64,000 nt of DNA, taken from positions 11,092,436 to 11,156,435 of the forward strand of contig OX246745.1 in NCBI GenBank assembly GCA_945910005.1, given 5' to 3'. The position numbers and the translations under genes were made by a program. The notes below the pieces were generated by a model, which was not told the DNA's origin, made no database searches, and saw only the letters and a list, made by a program, of their open reading frames with translations. This DNA is from Isoperla grammatica (lineage: Eukaryota > Arthropoda > Insecta > Plecoptera > Perlodidae). This document shows positions 24,046 through 34,500 of the stretch, piece after piece; within the stretch, counting starts at the first letter, position 1; each line of letters opens with the position of its first letter.

Positions 24046-24612
24046 CTAAGCACATATTATGCATAACACGACGCAGTGCCACAAAAAAAATATCGGTAAG
24101 GTTAAGGTTCTGCAAGCTGAAAACTTATAAACCCACCGCATTGGCTTGGAGCATTTCTTGTACTCCAGTTGAAAGGTCATTTGCACCGCACTATCTCGTC
24201 TGTTCGTGTATACATGGTACGCTAGACACGAGTACAGTCTCCTAGAACATTTCAAGAAATAGGAGATTGTTAAACGACCAGTCGTTGTAACCGAATCTCC
24301 TTTATCCGTAAAGTAGGCATTGATATGTACGGATGAGGTAGAAAACAAGGCATAAATTACTAATGAAGCTAATTTAGTTGAATATTTCACCGTAAGGATC
24401 GCCGTGATGAAGTTAATGAGTCCAGTTGGTTGCAGGTCGTAATCCAGACACACGCAACAGAACAGAACAGAATACCGACATTTGTTTGCGCTAGTTGTCC
24501 ACCACAGTGAAATCCTACTTAGACGCCTAATCCCATCGCAGCCGCTGCCCGGCTGGCTCACTTTATAGTAGTAAACAACGTGAAACCGGGTTTTAGAGCC
24601 AGAAGAAACCAT
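24046..24612 (-). other. Unexplained 188-codon ORF
   Basis: The longest open frame outside simple repeats. It starts at ATG (minus, 24612), two to four codons after an in-frame stop, and runs to 24046. The translation has many Cys and aromatic residues, a hydrophobic stretch near residues 62-92 (LINFITAILTVKYS...) and another at the C-terminus (LTLPIFFLWHCVVLCIICA). I recognise no domain. At local base composition an ORF of this length is unusual but possible by chance across 64 kb and six frames. It might be a decayed transposon ORF, a single-exon orphan gene or an accident. No promoter or poly-A signal was identified. Confidence 0.2.
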
Positions 24613-24886
24613 AGGTAGTCCTGGTTACGAGTAGAATGTCAGCCTTCAATCATATCCTGCGGCATTTGCGCTGTTCTCTTGTGCATGCTCGGATATAACG
24701 TCTTTGTTCGGTTTGTTCGTGCTTGCTCAGTGCTCACCTAGCTCGGACAGAATTATGCTGCTATTGAATACGTATACGTAGCAGAGGCCCAGCTCAACTC
24801 AACGGCAATGAGCTTATTATGTTGGTGGACATGGAGACGTGACAGTCATTATAAAACCGTTAGGACAACACGTCTGTGATGTGCAC

Positions 24887-25060
24887 GGTATAGTTGTCCC
24901 AATACTACCTTACGGATGCTGTCGTCACAGACGAGGGGCTCGTATAGCCAATCAGCGATCGGTATTTGGGAGGGGTTGTCTCAGGCGGCTCGCTGGATGG
25001 CTACGAGTGCCTCGCCTGTGACGAAAGCATGTGTAAGGTAGTCTTGGGGCAAGTATAACC
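24887..25060. mobile_element. Foldback MITE, 174 bp (TATAGTTGTCCC family)
   Basis: The left arm at 24887-24951 (GGTATAGTTGTCCC, CTACCTTAC, GTCACAGACGAGG, TATAGCCA) pairs with the right arm at 24998-25060 (TGGCTA, CCTCGCCTGTGACGA, GTAAGGTAG, GGGCAAGTATAACC). The arms cover most of its length, leaving a ~45-bp loop. A solitary arm occurs at 17506-17560. No clear target duplication. Confidence 0.8.
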
Positions 25061-25113
25061 CAATTATCTGAGTCGGGGTTGTGGATAAATATTTTATCAC
25101 GGAAACTGATCAG

Positions 25114-25260
25114 CAGGGCGATTCTGTATGTGTGACGATAAGTTTATCAGCGGTTTTGGTCGTTACTGAAGGCGAATGCAAAGCGGTGATTGGCTCATCG
25201 CCTTCTTTTAACAATCGAAACCGGTGATAAACTTATCGTCGCCCATACAGAATCGTCCTG
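25114..25260. mobile_element. Foldback MITE, 147 bp, CAGGRCGATTCTGTATG ends
   Basis: The left end CAGGGCGATTCTGTATG and ACGATAAGTTTATCA pairs with the inverted right end, which carries the same blocks. The CAG triplet on each outer side could be a 3-bp target duplication, but the repeat ends make this ambiguous. No coding capacity. It lies only 53 bp from the previous MITE. Confidence 0.82.
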
Positions 25261-25640
25261 CAGGTGCAATCTCGGTTACAGGTAAGACCTCCCGAGTTCA
25301 GGCATTGTCCTTATGGCGGATCAGGATTGGAACTTGATTTGGAACTAACCATAGACACTAGAAAATGTTGGCCCCACCGCATAAATTGATTTCATGCACA
25401 ACTGTCGAGACAAATAATAATAGTTCACGTGTAACTTTGCATTGACTGACTTGTTGATGTTGTATAATCATTTACACCCCACATAAGCAATTTTCCTCTA
25501 GGCGTTTCATTCGAATAGTTTTAATTAAATCTATTAAGTCAGTATAAATTTGAATAATCTTAGTACCTATAGTAAAGACCTTGATATTCCTCTATTTATT
25601 TAAAAACTTAATAATATAAGAGATGGAACACGTTTGGAAA
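25261..25640. other. No recognisable gene
   Basis: AT-rich sequence between a MITE and the minisatellite. No domain or repeat signature. Confidence 0.5.
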
Positions 25641-25654
25641 CCGTTTCATTCTAG

Positions 25655-26075
25655 AAAGTATACTGAGTCTACTAGGTCTACTGTATCTGATAGGTCTACT
25701 AGGTCTTCCGGGTCTACTAGGTCTACTGCGTCTACTGGGTCTACTAGGTCTATACTAGGTACCTATCTGATAGGTCTACAAGGTCTACCGGGTCTATTGG
25801 GCCAACTAGGTCTACATGTCTACTGTGTCTACTGGGTCTAATGTACCTGCTGGGTCTAATAGTACCAGGTCTACTAGTACTAGGTCTACATGTCTACTGT
25901 GTCTACTGGGTCTAATGTGCCTGCTGGGTCTAATAGTACCAGGTCTACTAGTACTAGGTCTACATGTCTACTGTGTCTACTGGGTCTAATGTGCCTGCTG
26001 GGTCTAATAGTACTATAGGTCTACTAGTACTAGGTCTACTAGGTCTACTACGTCTACTGGGCCTAATGGGTCTGC
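25655..26075. repeat. Minisatellite of 9-bp TCTACTRGG units with 74-bp higher-order repeat
   Basis: The basic unit is a variable 9-mer (TCTACTAGG, TCTACTGGG, TCTAATGTG and so on). A 74-bp higher-order unit repeats exactly in phase at 25808-25881, 25882-25955 and 25956 to about 26031. Because the unit is 9 bp, one frame gives Gly-Leu-Leu-like triplets and another gives Ser-Thr-Arg/Gly. These protein-like patterns are by-products of the repeat. Confidence 0.95.
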
Positions 26076-26119
26076 TAGGGAGGGTTTACGTACGAACACG
26101 ATTCAAACGGCGTCCGGTC

Positions 26120-26320
26120 AATAATACACAACGAGGCTGTGTGACCCACACTATTCATACCACGCTGAATACAAGAGTTGACGGATTGACTCACAAGCTC
26201 AACGTCTCAGGTTCCTCGCCATGAAGCTAATCGAGACGATGTTACCCACAACATTAATGTAACGTTGAATTATAAGGACGCAGATTGAGATCGAATCCCG
26301 CATCAGGCATGTTGTTGTAT
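26120..26320. repeat. Diverged tandem pair with tRNA-like B box
   Basis: Two related blocks, about 26131-26215 and 26241-26320, share the order TTACCCACA, CGTTGAAT, GACGSAGATTGA (with substitutions). The second contains GATCGAATCCCGC, close to a Pol III B box. Between them, CTCAACGTCTC ... AAGCTAATCGAGACGATG is shared with 61310-61345, so it is a piece of a dispersed family. Confidence 0.5.
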
Positions 26321-27424
26321 CGTAATTCATAAAGCAAAATAGTTTTAACATGTATGTATACATACATATAAAAGTGTAACACATACATTTTGCTAAACAT
26401 TTCACATACGTAATTGTTATTTTATTTGAAGTTAATCGGCAATGTGCACATTGCTTAAGTTACACGAATAAAGTTGCCTATATTATTAAAAAAAAAACTA
26501 ATATTAATTATCATTTACTTTTGGTAAATGGATCTGAGACCGCCTATTTAATACTGAAGGCATTTTTTTTTTTAAGATACGTTGTCGCAAATAAAAATAA
26601 ACCAAATGTTCATCAAACACTAAAATTTTGGCAAAGAAAAATGAATCAAATTTACTCGGATTGAATAATTGGGAACTGAAAGGTAGCGGTCAGTAGAGGT
26701 TTAACCGCTACAAGCACTACGAGTGACGTAAGAGAATTTCAACTAAGGTAGAGGAAGTCAAAGACCAATCATGAAACATCCATAACAAAAGAGAAATGAA
26801 ACATATTCCATCCGAATTCTACATTGTTTTGCCTCATTAAACAAAATTCCTTCTCTACATCTACGCTATGAATTCAACATGTCGTAAACGAACAGTAAAA
26901 CTGTTCACCGTTTTGCTGACATTATTGCAGCCTCCCATCTACCTGGTCAACTGTTCAGAGGTTAAAAATACAAAAGGATTCTGAGTGAAATACTTTTTGG
27001 CAGTTTTGAAGACCTGACGTAAAGTGTAAGAAGTGTAGATAGACAGGTAGATAGAAGGTTGTATGCTACGTTTGCAATCTCGCACAACATCCGCGAAGCA
27101 GCCGCTGAAATCGGAAATATAACGTTTTGTAAAATCTAGCTGAACCCTTTTTAGAAGCTGAGCACAAACTCTCTTCATATTCTCCATAAAACATTCGATA
27201 GTATTATGATACAAGTTAGTAAAACTGTAACTGGCTAGCCAATAAAAAATGAAACACACAAATCATATTGTTTATAGATTTTTACAAACAGTTTAAATTC
27301 TAGACTATTAGAAAAAAAAGAAAATAATAAATAAAAAAATACTTTTATAAATAGGTATGTTAATAAATATAAATATATGAATATAAATGAATAATAAATA
27401 AAAAAAAACATACTATAATAAAAA
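26321..27424. other. No recognisable gene
   Basis: AT-rich with A and T homopolymers near 26487 and 26563. Nothing else seen. Confidence 0.5.
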
Positions 27425-27475
27425 GGTATGTTTGGATAATTTGGAAGGAATGTCCAAGGGCTGTTAGTAGGACCT
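27425..27475 (-). mobile_element. Fragment of SINE family A (body)
   Basis: GTTTGGATAATTTGGAAGGA and TGTCCAAGGGCTGTTAGTAGG match the body of the copies at 29664 and 46384. The tRNA-derived head is absent. Confidence 0.75.
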
Positions 27476-28798
27476 TGTAACTGACTAATCGAGACGTCTC
27501 GACCTTTTTCCACAGACGGTTGACGGCCATGACGATGAATCACGGAATAAATTGTGGAAAAGTGTTGATATCATTTTATTGAATGAGAGCTGAAGCGGCG
27601 TGGCTAAATCGCATCGTTGTTGAGCTCCCGGCTTGATCGGTCAAGAAGACCATTGAAAGGTTGGGCTGCGTCACGTCTTAACACTTTGTGTGCTCGATAT
27701 TCTACAACAGCCGGCACGGCTATACTCCGATATTTGCTCTCTAGCTTCTTTTTGATAAAGAGATTTTTCAGTTAAACCTAAGTAAACGTAGCTTCGAATC
27801 AAGTTTAGTCAATAAATAAATCACATATACGCAACGAAACGGAACCGTCGAGAGCTTTAAATGAATCCTACTACAGCAGCTCTCATTATATCGGTCCGTG
27901 CAAGGACTGAGTGTAAATTGAAAATCTTACACGTCCTGACGAACAAGGGCATTGAAAAGTTAGCCTATAAATCAAGACTCGAACACTTCTTTCAGTAACA
28001 GATGGCGAGGAATCCGAGAGATTCTACCATTTCGTGAAAAATAATGTTTCATCATTTTTCTTTCCGCGTAGAATAAAAATAAGTTTTTATATTAACAAAA
28101 TATTGTCTTTGTCATAAAATAATTGCTCTACACCATGCCGATGTTTAAATTACACTACAGATTTTCTGTAGAAGAATGAACTACATGACCTAAAAGAGAC
28201 TTTCTTCACTGTACATTCTTATAACACCCAGTCTGTGCCTATTAGATCGGTCGACAATGTAAATCATCAACCTAAATATAACCTAGCAAAGCAGATGCTA
28301 ACTATATATGTTAAAATTTATGGTTTTGAAGTGACGAGTCAAGACTGATATCATTACTTTAATTGGACGATTGAAAAGGGCCCATTTGTGAACCTAGTCT
28401 AGACCATGTAAGATTTGCTTTCTTAACCTTCTCAAAATATAATCCTTTCCTTAGGTTCTTGCGTGCCAGCACGTTCTTCTATGCGGGCTCGTATGCTCGC
28501 ACGATCAATGCTGTATGGATACCCTGTATATACAGGATCTATAGGTAAAAACATCTTGCATTTGTAAGGAATATTCCTTGTTATATGTTATAAAATGTGA
28601 TATTGAGAGAAGATGTTACGAGATTTTATTTTATAATTGTAAAAATAATATTGAAATTAACATGTTAACATCGAATTCAATCTGATCATTGAATCCTTCC
28701 TCACTCTTGATAAAGGATTTGTTGAGATAAAAAAATATGATTTTAAGGATGATACTCTTCAATTTAATTAATTCTTCAATTCGAAATGTGTAACTATA
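27476..28798. other. No recognisable gene
   Basis: AT-rich sequence with no ORF of interest and no repeat family recognised. Confidence 0.5.
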
Positions 28799-28802
28799 CT
28801 AG

Positions 28803-29175
28803 GAGAAAAGGGTACCTTTACGTCCAAAACCGCAGAAAATTTTCAATTTTTAATTATATCTCAAGATTGCAACACAAAATCGAAAATCTAAATCAACAAC
28901 GTACTGTGTTTTGGTAAGCCCTACAGACGGAATGAATATTATAACCATGAGCGCAGTTATTTCGATTATTAATTCGATAATTACTAATAAAATTAATTAG
29001 ATATAAAAACCATACTGATCATAATGTAACACACAACTTAAAGAATTCAATATGTAGGACTTACCAAACAACAGTGCGCTGTCGATTCAGATTTTCGATT
29101 TCGAAGACCATTCTTGACATATGATTTAAAAATGAAACTTTTCTGCGGTTTTTAACGTAAAGGTATCCTTCCCTG
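28803..29175. mobile_element. Foldback MITE, TTAA family copy B
   Basis: Same organisation as 7706-8066: left GAGAAAAGGGTACCTTTACG, internal GTTTTGGTAAGCCCTACAGA, CAGTGCGCTGTCGATTC and an inverted right end. TTAA follows at 29176-29179; the left flank is CTAG, presumably a mutated TTAA. Confidence 0.82.
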
Positions 29176-29663
29176 TTAAACATATAATGTTATAATATGT
29201 GATTTGTATATTTAATGTTTGATATATAAACATGTATCTGTTATAGTCTAATAATGTTTGTAAAACATGTATGAGTGTAAAACGCGCTTTGTAAAACCAC
29301 GGTAGTCCGTATTGTTAGAAACATTTGGCCTGGCCTCCACTACCGACTGGCATGATATAGTTTTCTCTCAATGCTTGTGGATTAACGGTATTGTTTCTGA
29401 ATTACCTGCAAAATTATTTAAAGTTCAATTAGCATCCGCTCGTAAGAAGTAATCCACAAAGGGCGGTAATCACTGTTTCATGAGAGTGATTGCCCAACTC
29501 TACGGTATAGCACAGCGCTTCGCACTGGAACCCATGTCCATCCATGCATGTATGATATGATATGACGATATCGTTGCTCAATTTGCTTTATTGGACAATT
29601 TAATTTGTATTTTTTATTTGATTTTTCGTAGGAATACCCGTTATAGGGTGCACACCAGCTTTA
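29176..29663. other. No recognisable gene
   Basis: Short AT-rich interval between a MITE and a SINE; nothing seen. Confidence 0.5.
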
Positions 29664-29885
29664 CCTGATGGGCCCCTCTTCAGGTGACTAACTAGGATAT
29701 TAGGCTGTTTGGATAGTTGGGAAGGAATGTCCGAGGGCTGATAGAATGACTCAATCCCATCATTCGCTTTTACGACTGAGGAAAACCTCGGAAAAACCTT
29801 CAATCAGGACTGCCGGTGGCCGGAATCGAACCGGCGACCTCCCGAATTAGAGTCTCGCGTCTTACCGCTGAGCCACCTCTATCGG
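29664..29885 (-). mobile_element. tRNA-derived SINE (family A), best-preserved copy
   Basis: Read on the minus strand from 29885: GATAGAGGTGGCTCAGCGGT carries a Pol III A box (TGGCTCAGCGG), and GGTTCGATTCC near 29830 is a perfect B box. This ~75-bp tRNA-like head is followed by a conserved body (GAGGTTTTCCTCAGTCGT, then AGCCCTCGGACATTCCTTCC and AACTATCCAAAC) and ends near GAGGGGCCCATCAGG. Internal Pol III promoter plus unrelated body is the usual SINE layout. The partner LINE is not identified. Confidence 0.88.
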
Positions 29886-30528
29886 TGACCTGCAATGCTA
29901 TCATGTAAATTAATGTCGATAGAAACGATAGTGGTAAAGGTTTAAAAGGGTGGTCAATGGTCATGCAATTGAATGCGCTTTTGCTAGATATTATAACTCG
30001 ATCGAGAGACGAAATAATTAAAACACCATTTCCGTAATTTCTCGAACCACAATGGACAATCAGAGTCTGAGAACTCGTGAAAAGATGGCAAGCCTTGAAT
30101 AGATTTGTGAAATGATTTAATTGAGCACCTTGACGAAGTCTTTGTTGGCGTGGTCAGAAAATAATCTATTGATGCATGATTAAATTCACTTCACCACGAT
30201 TATGTAACTCGTAAGTATATTTTGCAATAAAAGATGTACTACCAAAATGAACATTACCACCATCAAGTATTTCTATTGTCTACTATCTGTAAAGCTGGTC
30301 TCTTCGGACTTGGGTTTCCGCTATTTCGATATCTGGTTTGGTTTCGTACCCGTCGATAGAAAATCTCGAAACCTACGGGATTCAGGGCTTATGTCTTCCT
30401 ATCTTGCGGAACGCGGGATTTCTGCCGGTTATTATTGCTTGAAAAATTATTCAAAATTATTACCAAGTAAAACAAAATAGCCTTTGTCATCTCCTATAGA
30501 ACTCAAAGCTTTTATGAATGTTTCTCTG

Positions 30529-30530
<2 letters not shown>
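29886..30530. other. No recognisable gene
   Basis: AT-rich; a 77-codon frame at 30247-30480 (+) has no family resemblance. Confidence 0.5.
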
Positions 30531-30581
<51 letters not shown>

Positions 30582-30583
30582 AA
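30531..30583. repeat. (AT)n microsatellite
   Basis: About 53 bp of AT dinucleotide with one phase slip, in a very AT-rich neighbourhood. Confidence 0.95.
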
Positions 30584-30657
30584 TATAAATAAATTTAAAT
30601 TTTAAATTAAAAAAGTCAAATCAATTAAAATTGATTTTAAATTGATTTTAACAAAAA

Positions 30658-30705
30658 ATGTTCGGGAGCCCTAACGCATGAACCATCGCGGACGGCCCTG
30701 ACTAG
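30658..30705 (-). mobile_element. tRNA-like head fragment (SINE family B)
   Basis: On the minus strand this reads CCGTCCGCGATGGTTCATGC and onward, and it resembles the tRNA-like element at 48175-48262 (CCGTCCGCGTTGGCTCAATC). Only the A-box half is present. Confidence 0.4.
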
Positions 30706-31485
30706 CTTTCGGTCGAGAAATCAACGTGAAGTGCGTTCCTTAAAAACCTTGGTTCAAATGTAAAATAAACACATTATGCGAAGTGCATGTGTGTCCTTGC
30801 TTGTGGGGAATTTGCACCCACAGCTAAGACATATTTGGTTAACGAAATAGTTGCTACTTCACCACTGGAGGCGGCTGTTGACAGAGTTAATCTATTCGTC
30901 GGTTGACGGAGACTGTGTCAAACAATTTAGCAAAATAGTATTTTGAACCTAAGCACTGTGCTGATCCAAGTATTTTATTTGCATGTACCGGAAATGAGAC
31001 AGACATTTACATGACTTTTACTCTATGTCTTACCTACCACAAAGGATTTAAGTTTTTGCCGGACTTTCTATCTCATTTGAATAGCAGAAGTGGACCAATT
31101 TCATTGTAATATAACCTTATAAAATTATAGCCATTAGTACTGAGGTTGTTTTTAATCGAATTTTTAATGAGTGGCCATTCACTCTAATCCGTAGCAGAAT
31201 GATTCGCTATATGTTTAGACTCGCTGAATAATGGCGTGGTTGGGTCGGGAATATAGAACGAATTAACTACATATTTATTCATCGAGTAGTGGCCATAAGG
31301 TTTGCAAGCTCTTGGTTTTCGGCAATACTTGCAATAAATAGAGACTGATTATAGTAGGCTTTGTATGATTGTATTGTTGCAACCATGAGATATTTTTAAA
31401 AACTGTTATCAATCATTCAATCATCGTTTGATTATTCAGTGGGACAGGTCTTGATATTGTATTATAATTATTGTTATAACAATTA
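30706..31485. other. No recognisable gene
   Basis: AT-rich interval with no recognised repeat or ORF. Confidence 0.5.
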
Positions 31486-31489
31486 TTAA

Positions 31490-32288
31490 GGAGGGACAAC
31501 ACTGAAATTTCACCCTTCTAACGTTTCCATAAGAATTAGATGTGTTTTTGTGTGTGCATTAATCAATGGCTGAGATATTAATAGCAACAAAAAAAATTTA
31601 AAAAAATTAAAAATGGTATTGTTATTAATTTCGTATTGTTGATTCAACAATGAATTAGCCGGGACATTTTCACATGAGCACCAAACACCAAAATTGATTT
31701 ATATATTTTTTTTTGTGAAGCTATATAACCAATGGAGGTACACACGGATGGATTATTTTTGCAGATTTAAAATACAGGAACAAATTATTTTTTACTTGTA
31801 ACAATTATTTAGATTCTTCGATTTCCATTGCACATTAAAGCTTAGGATTTTTTTTTTTATTCTATCAAAGGTAATAATTATTCCAATTATTTAGATTCTT
31901 CGATTTCCATTGCACATTAAAGTTTAGGATTTTTTTATTTTTATTCTACCAAAGGTAATAATTATTCCATCAAATGGGACCTTCCTTTATTATTAAAGAA
32001 TATTCACAGAAAGTTTCACTTAGATTGCTCAAATATTGTAGACACTTAAATGTCCCACCTTCTGAAAAATGTAAAAAAAAAAGTTATCCCAGAAATGCCT
32101 GTCAAAGTTTAGTAAGTTGTGAAATGATCCTAGTAATGGAGTTCAAACAAACTTCAAAAACAGATATCAATAATGAAATGTAAGTGTTGTGTGTTAAATC
32201 TTAGGTTTAGAACACAACATAATATTTGATTAAAAAAAAAAGAAAAAAAAAAACGAGATTTTATTCAGAATTTCAGTGTTGTCCCTCC
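31490..32288. mobile_element. TTAA-flanked DNA element, 799 bp, ~20-bp TIRs
   Basis: GGAGGGACAACACTGAAATT at the left end is matched by its inverted complement AATTTCAGTGTTGTCCCTCC at the right end. TTAA flanks both sides (31486-31489 and 32289-32292). TTAA duplications with terminal repeats suggest a piggyBac-like non-autonomous element. The interior is AT-rich, contains a tandem duplication (31802-31968) and has only a 69-codon frame (31974-32183) without transposase features. The ends do not resemble those of the 7706 family, so this is a separate family. Confidence 0.87.
31802..31968. repeat. Tandem duplication, ~82 bp x 2, inside the TTAA element
   Basis: CAATTATTTAGATTCTTCGA begins both copies (31802 and 31884). 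They differ by a few bases and a T-run length change. Confidence 0.92.
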
Positions 32289-32346
32289 TTAATTTTGTTT
32301 GTTTTATTTTTAATTATTATTTAATTGGATATATCACAATCATACA

Positions 32347-32524
32347 ATCTCTGTGAAAACCGGCGTTAACATGTTATACGGACGTAATGTCATGTATTTC
32401 CATGTGTCTACCTTAACTTCACTAATCACATGATACTAGATTAAACAATCGTCAATCTCGGTCAAAGCCGGTGTTTACATGTTATACGGACAATACGGAT
32501 GTAATGTCAAGTATTTCCATGTGG

Positions 32525-32528
<4 letters not shown>
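32347..32528. repeat. Diverged duplication next to the (TTA)n array
   Basis: ACATGTTATACGGAC...TAATGTCATGTATTTCCATG near 32370-32411 recurs at about 32476-32522 with a small insertion. The second copy leads directly into the TTA microsatellite. Confidence 0.85.
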
Positions 32529-32836
<308 letters not shown>

Positions 32837-32911
32837 ATTAATAATATTATTTCAATTTTAATTTTTTTTTACTATAATATTAAAATAATATTAATTATTA
32901 TTATTCATCCT

Positions 32912-33192
32912 AGAGATGCATAATTCGGCGTTAGACCAGCGGAGCGGGTCCAAAGAAAAAACATCACAATGCAATTTAAATATAATAATATATAGACATT
33001 TACATGTGAAAATAAAATAATGCAACAGAATAGAAACGAGAAGTAAAAAAGTAATATATTGTTGTTACTGGCAATAATTTAACAAACCCTTTTTACTTTT
33101 AAGACTATGGATTTATTTTAAACATGTTCTGACAATGTGTGGCTTCACACATTTTTGACAGGAAACCTGTCCTAATCAAGGATTCAAGGATT
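32912..33192. other. No recognisable gene
   Basis: AT-rich; no repeat family or ORF of interest. Confidence 0.5.
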
Positions 33193-33240
33193 CTAACACT
33201 CCCAAGGCCCTTGGGAGTGTTAGACCCTTGGGCCAAGGGT
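33193..33240. repeat. Two adjacent perfect hairpins
   Basis: 33193-33223 is a perfect 15-bp palindrome around a single C (CTAACACTCCCAAGG and its complement). 33224-33240 is a second palindrome with 8-bp arms around a single G (ACCCTTGG and CCAAGGGT). No T-run follows, and this is not a bacterial context. Confidence 0.9.
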
Positions 33241-33805
33241 AAGCCTACTTGAGGTTCCCGGGTTAGCAATTTAGCAATCCTTACCCCACCCCACCCCACA
33301 GTTTCACAAGAGATTTTGTGCCCAGCTTTCGCCGGGCTTTCCAAAAATTAGTTTAGTATTGCATTGATTGTTTGATGTACACGAGAGTTAAGTCGAATTC
33401 AAAAATCTGACACGTTAGGCCCAAATAATCAATCAATCTCAAAGCTCAACCCACCAATATATGCAGAATAATCATTTTCAGCCGACGTCCTATGTACCGG
33501 GTGACACCCGCACCATACATTGCTAACATTTGTCACACTACTCAGTAGATTGAATGGCGGCGCAATTTATCCCGCTTGCCTTATAAAACTTCGAGGACTA
33601 CTATTACCCACGTTATAAGCGTAGCCATGTGGTACATTTTAACGTTTAAGTACCCGAAATGAGCCATGAAGTGCTGCAAAAAACGAGATTGGGACAACGC
33701 AACGTTAAAAGTTCTACAGTTCGCCGCCGCGTTGCGGAGGGAGCGCGCCACTAGGTGTCATGAGAAGCGAGCCTAGCCTGTATTGTGAATGCAGCCGAGC
33801 CCTTA

Positions 33806-34304
33806 GACCAGTAATATAGGTAGACGGAGTATGACGTCATCGTGAGTGAGACCATCATTGAATCGAGGCAAACCACGTGATGTGGCGACACAGCCTTCTC
33901 GACGGGTCAATCCGCGATAGACTGCATTGTTGGGTGGGATACCTTTCAATGAAAAATATTTTGACATGGAAAAAGCGAGAAGTTCGCAGGTTTGCCGCTA
34001 GATGATGTTAAGTGCGCGGCAAATACGTTTGACATTTGACAAAGGATGTATTATTATTTGTATTTCCTCAGAAATAATTAGTGCAGGCACTGTTAATCTT
34101 AGTTAACATATTTTTAATTTGCACTAATTGAAAATTGTCATTTTTCTTTACACAACGATATACTGTTTGTACTGTTCATACGCAGACGCTTTAAATTGCC
34201 GCGCATCCTGACCCCACATCACGTGGTCTGCCTCGATTCAATGTTGGTTTCACTCGCAGCCGGTCGCTAGCATCGGCTTGCTCCGTCTACCTATATTACT
34301 GGTC
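33806..34304. mobile_element. Foldback MITE, 499 bp, GACCAGTAATATAGG ends
   Basis: GACCAGTAATATAGGTAGAC at the left is inverted at the right end. Complementarity continues inward (GTGARWCCAWCATTGAATCG and CACGTGATGTGG), giving arms of about 80-90 bp around a ~330-bp interior. Flanks are TTA on the left and TTAA on the right. The left arm contains TGACGTCA. No coding capacity. Confidence 0.85.
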
Positions 34305-34383
34305 TTAAGCCATGGTACCTACAGCGCTGACTTGCGGTGAAATCTAGCTAGCTACTCCTGACTGAAAGATTTAGGCGCGGGTT

Positions 34384-34394
34384 AAAATGGCGGC
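34384..34394 (+). promoter_or_regulatory. YY1-like motif AAAATGGCGGC
   Basis: Matches the AARATGGCGGC consensus of YY1, a zinc-finger factor conserved in animals whose sites often lie just downstream of transcription starts. An identical copy is at 39355-39365. No gene is recognisable downstream, so function is not shown. Confidence 0.3.
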
Positions 34395-34465
34395 AGTATA
34401 ACATTGTGCTGTCTTGTTTATTTTAAACGTAATTTAAATTTGATTAAATAATGGATGCTACTACA

Positions 34466-34500
34466 AGTGGCTGCGTCTTGCCGCTGAGCAACCTCTATCG
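34466..34500 (-). mobile_element. SINE family A head fragment
   Basis: Minus-strand CGATAGAGGTTGCTCAGCGG followed by CAAGACGCAG matches the tRNA-like start of family A. Body and B box are absent. Confidence 0.6.

Noticed and set aside
24839..25021. 60-codon plus-strand ORF
   Set aside because: Covers the 174-bp foldback element; the inverted arms explain the sequence.
25808..26031. CRISPR-like array
   Set aside because: The repeats are contiguous with no unique spacers, and the context is eukaryotic.
25623..26224. Collagen-like Gly-X-X frame
   Set aside because: Created by a 9-bp DNA repeat. Other frames are equally repetitive, and there is no signal peptide or longer exon.
29810..29885. 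Functional tRNA gene
   Set aside because: A and B boxes are present but the stems do not pair as a tRNA, and the unit continues into a shared SINE body.
33193..33240. Intrinsic (rho-independent) terminator
   Set aside because: No U-tract follows and the window is eukaryotic.
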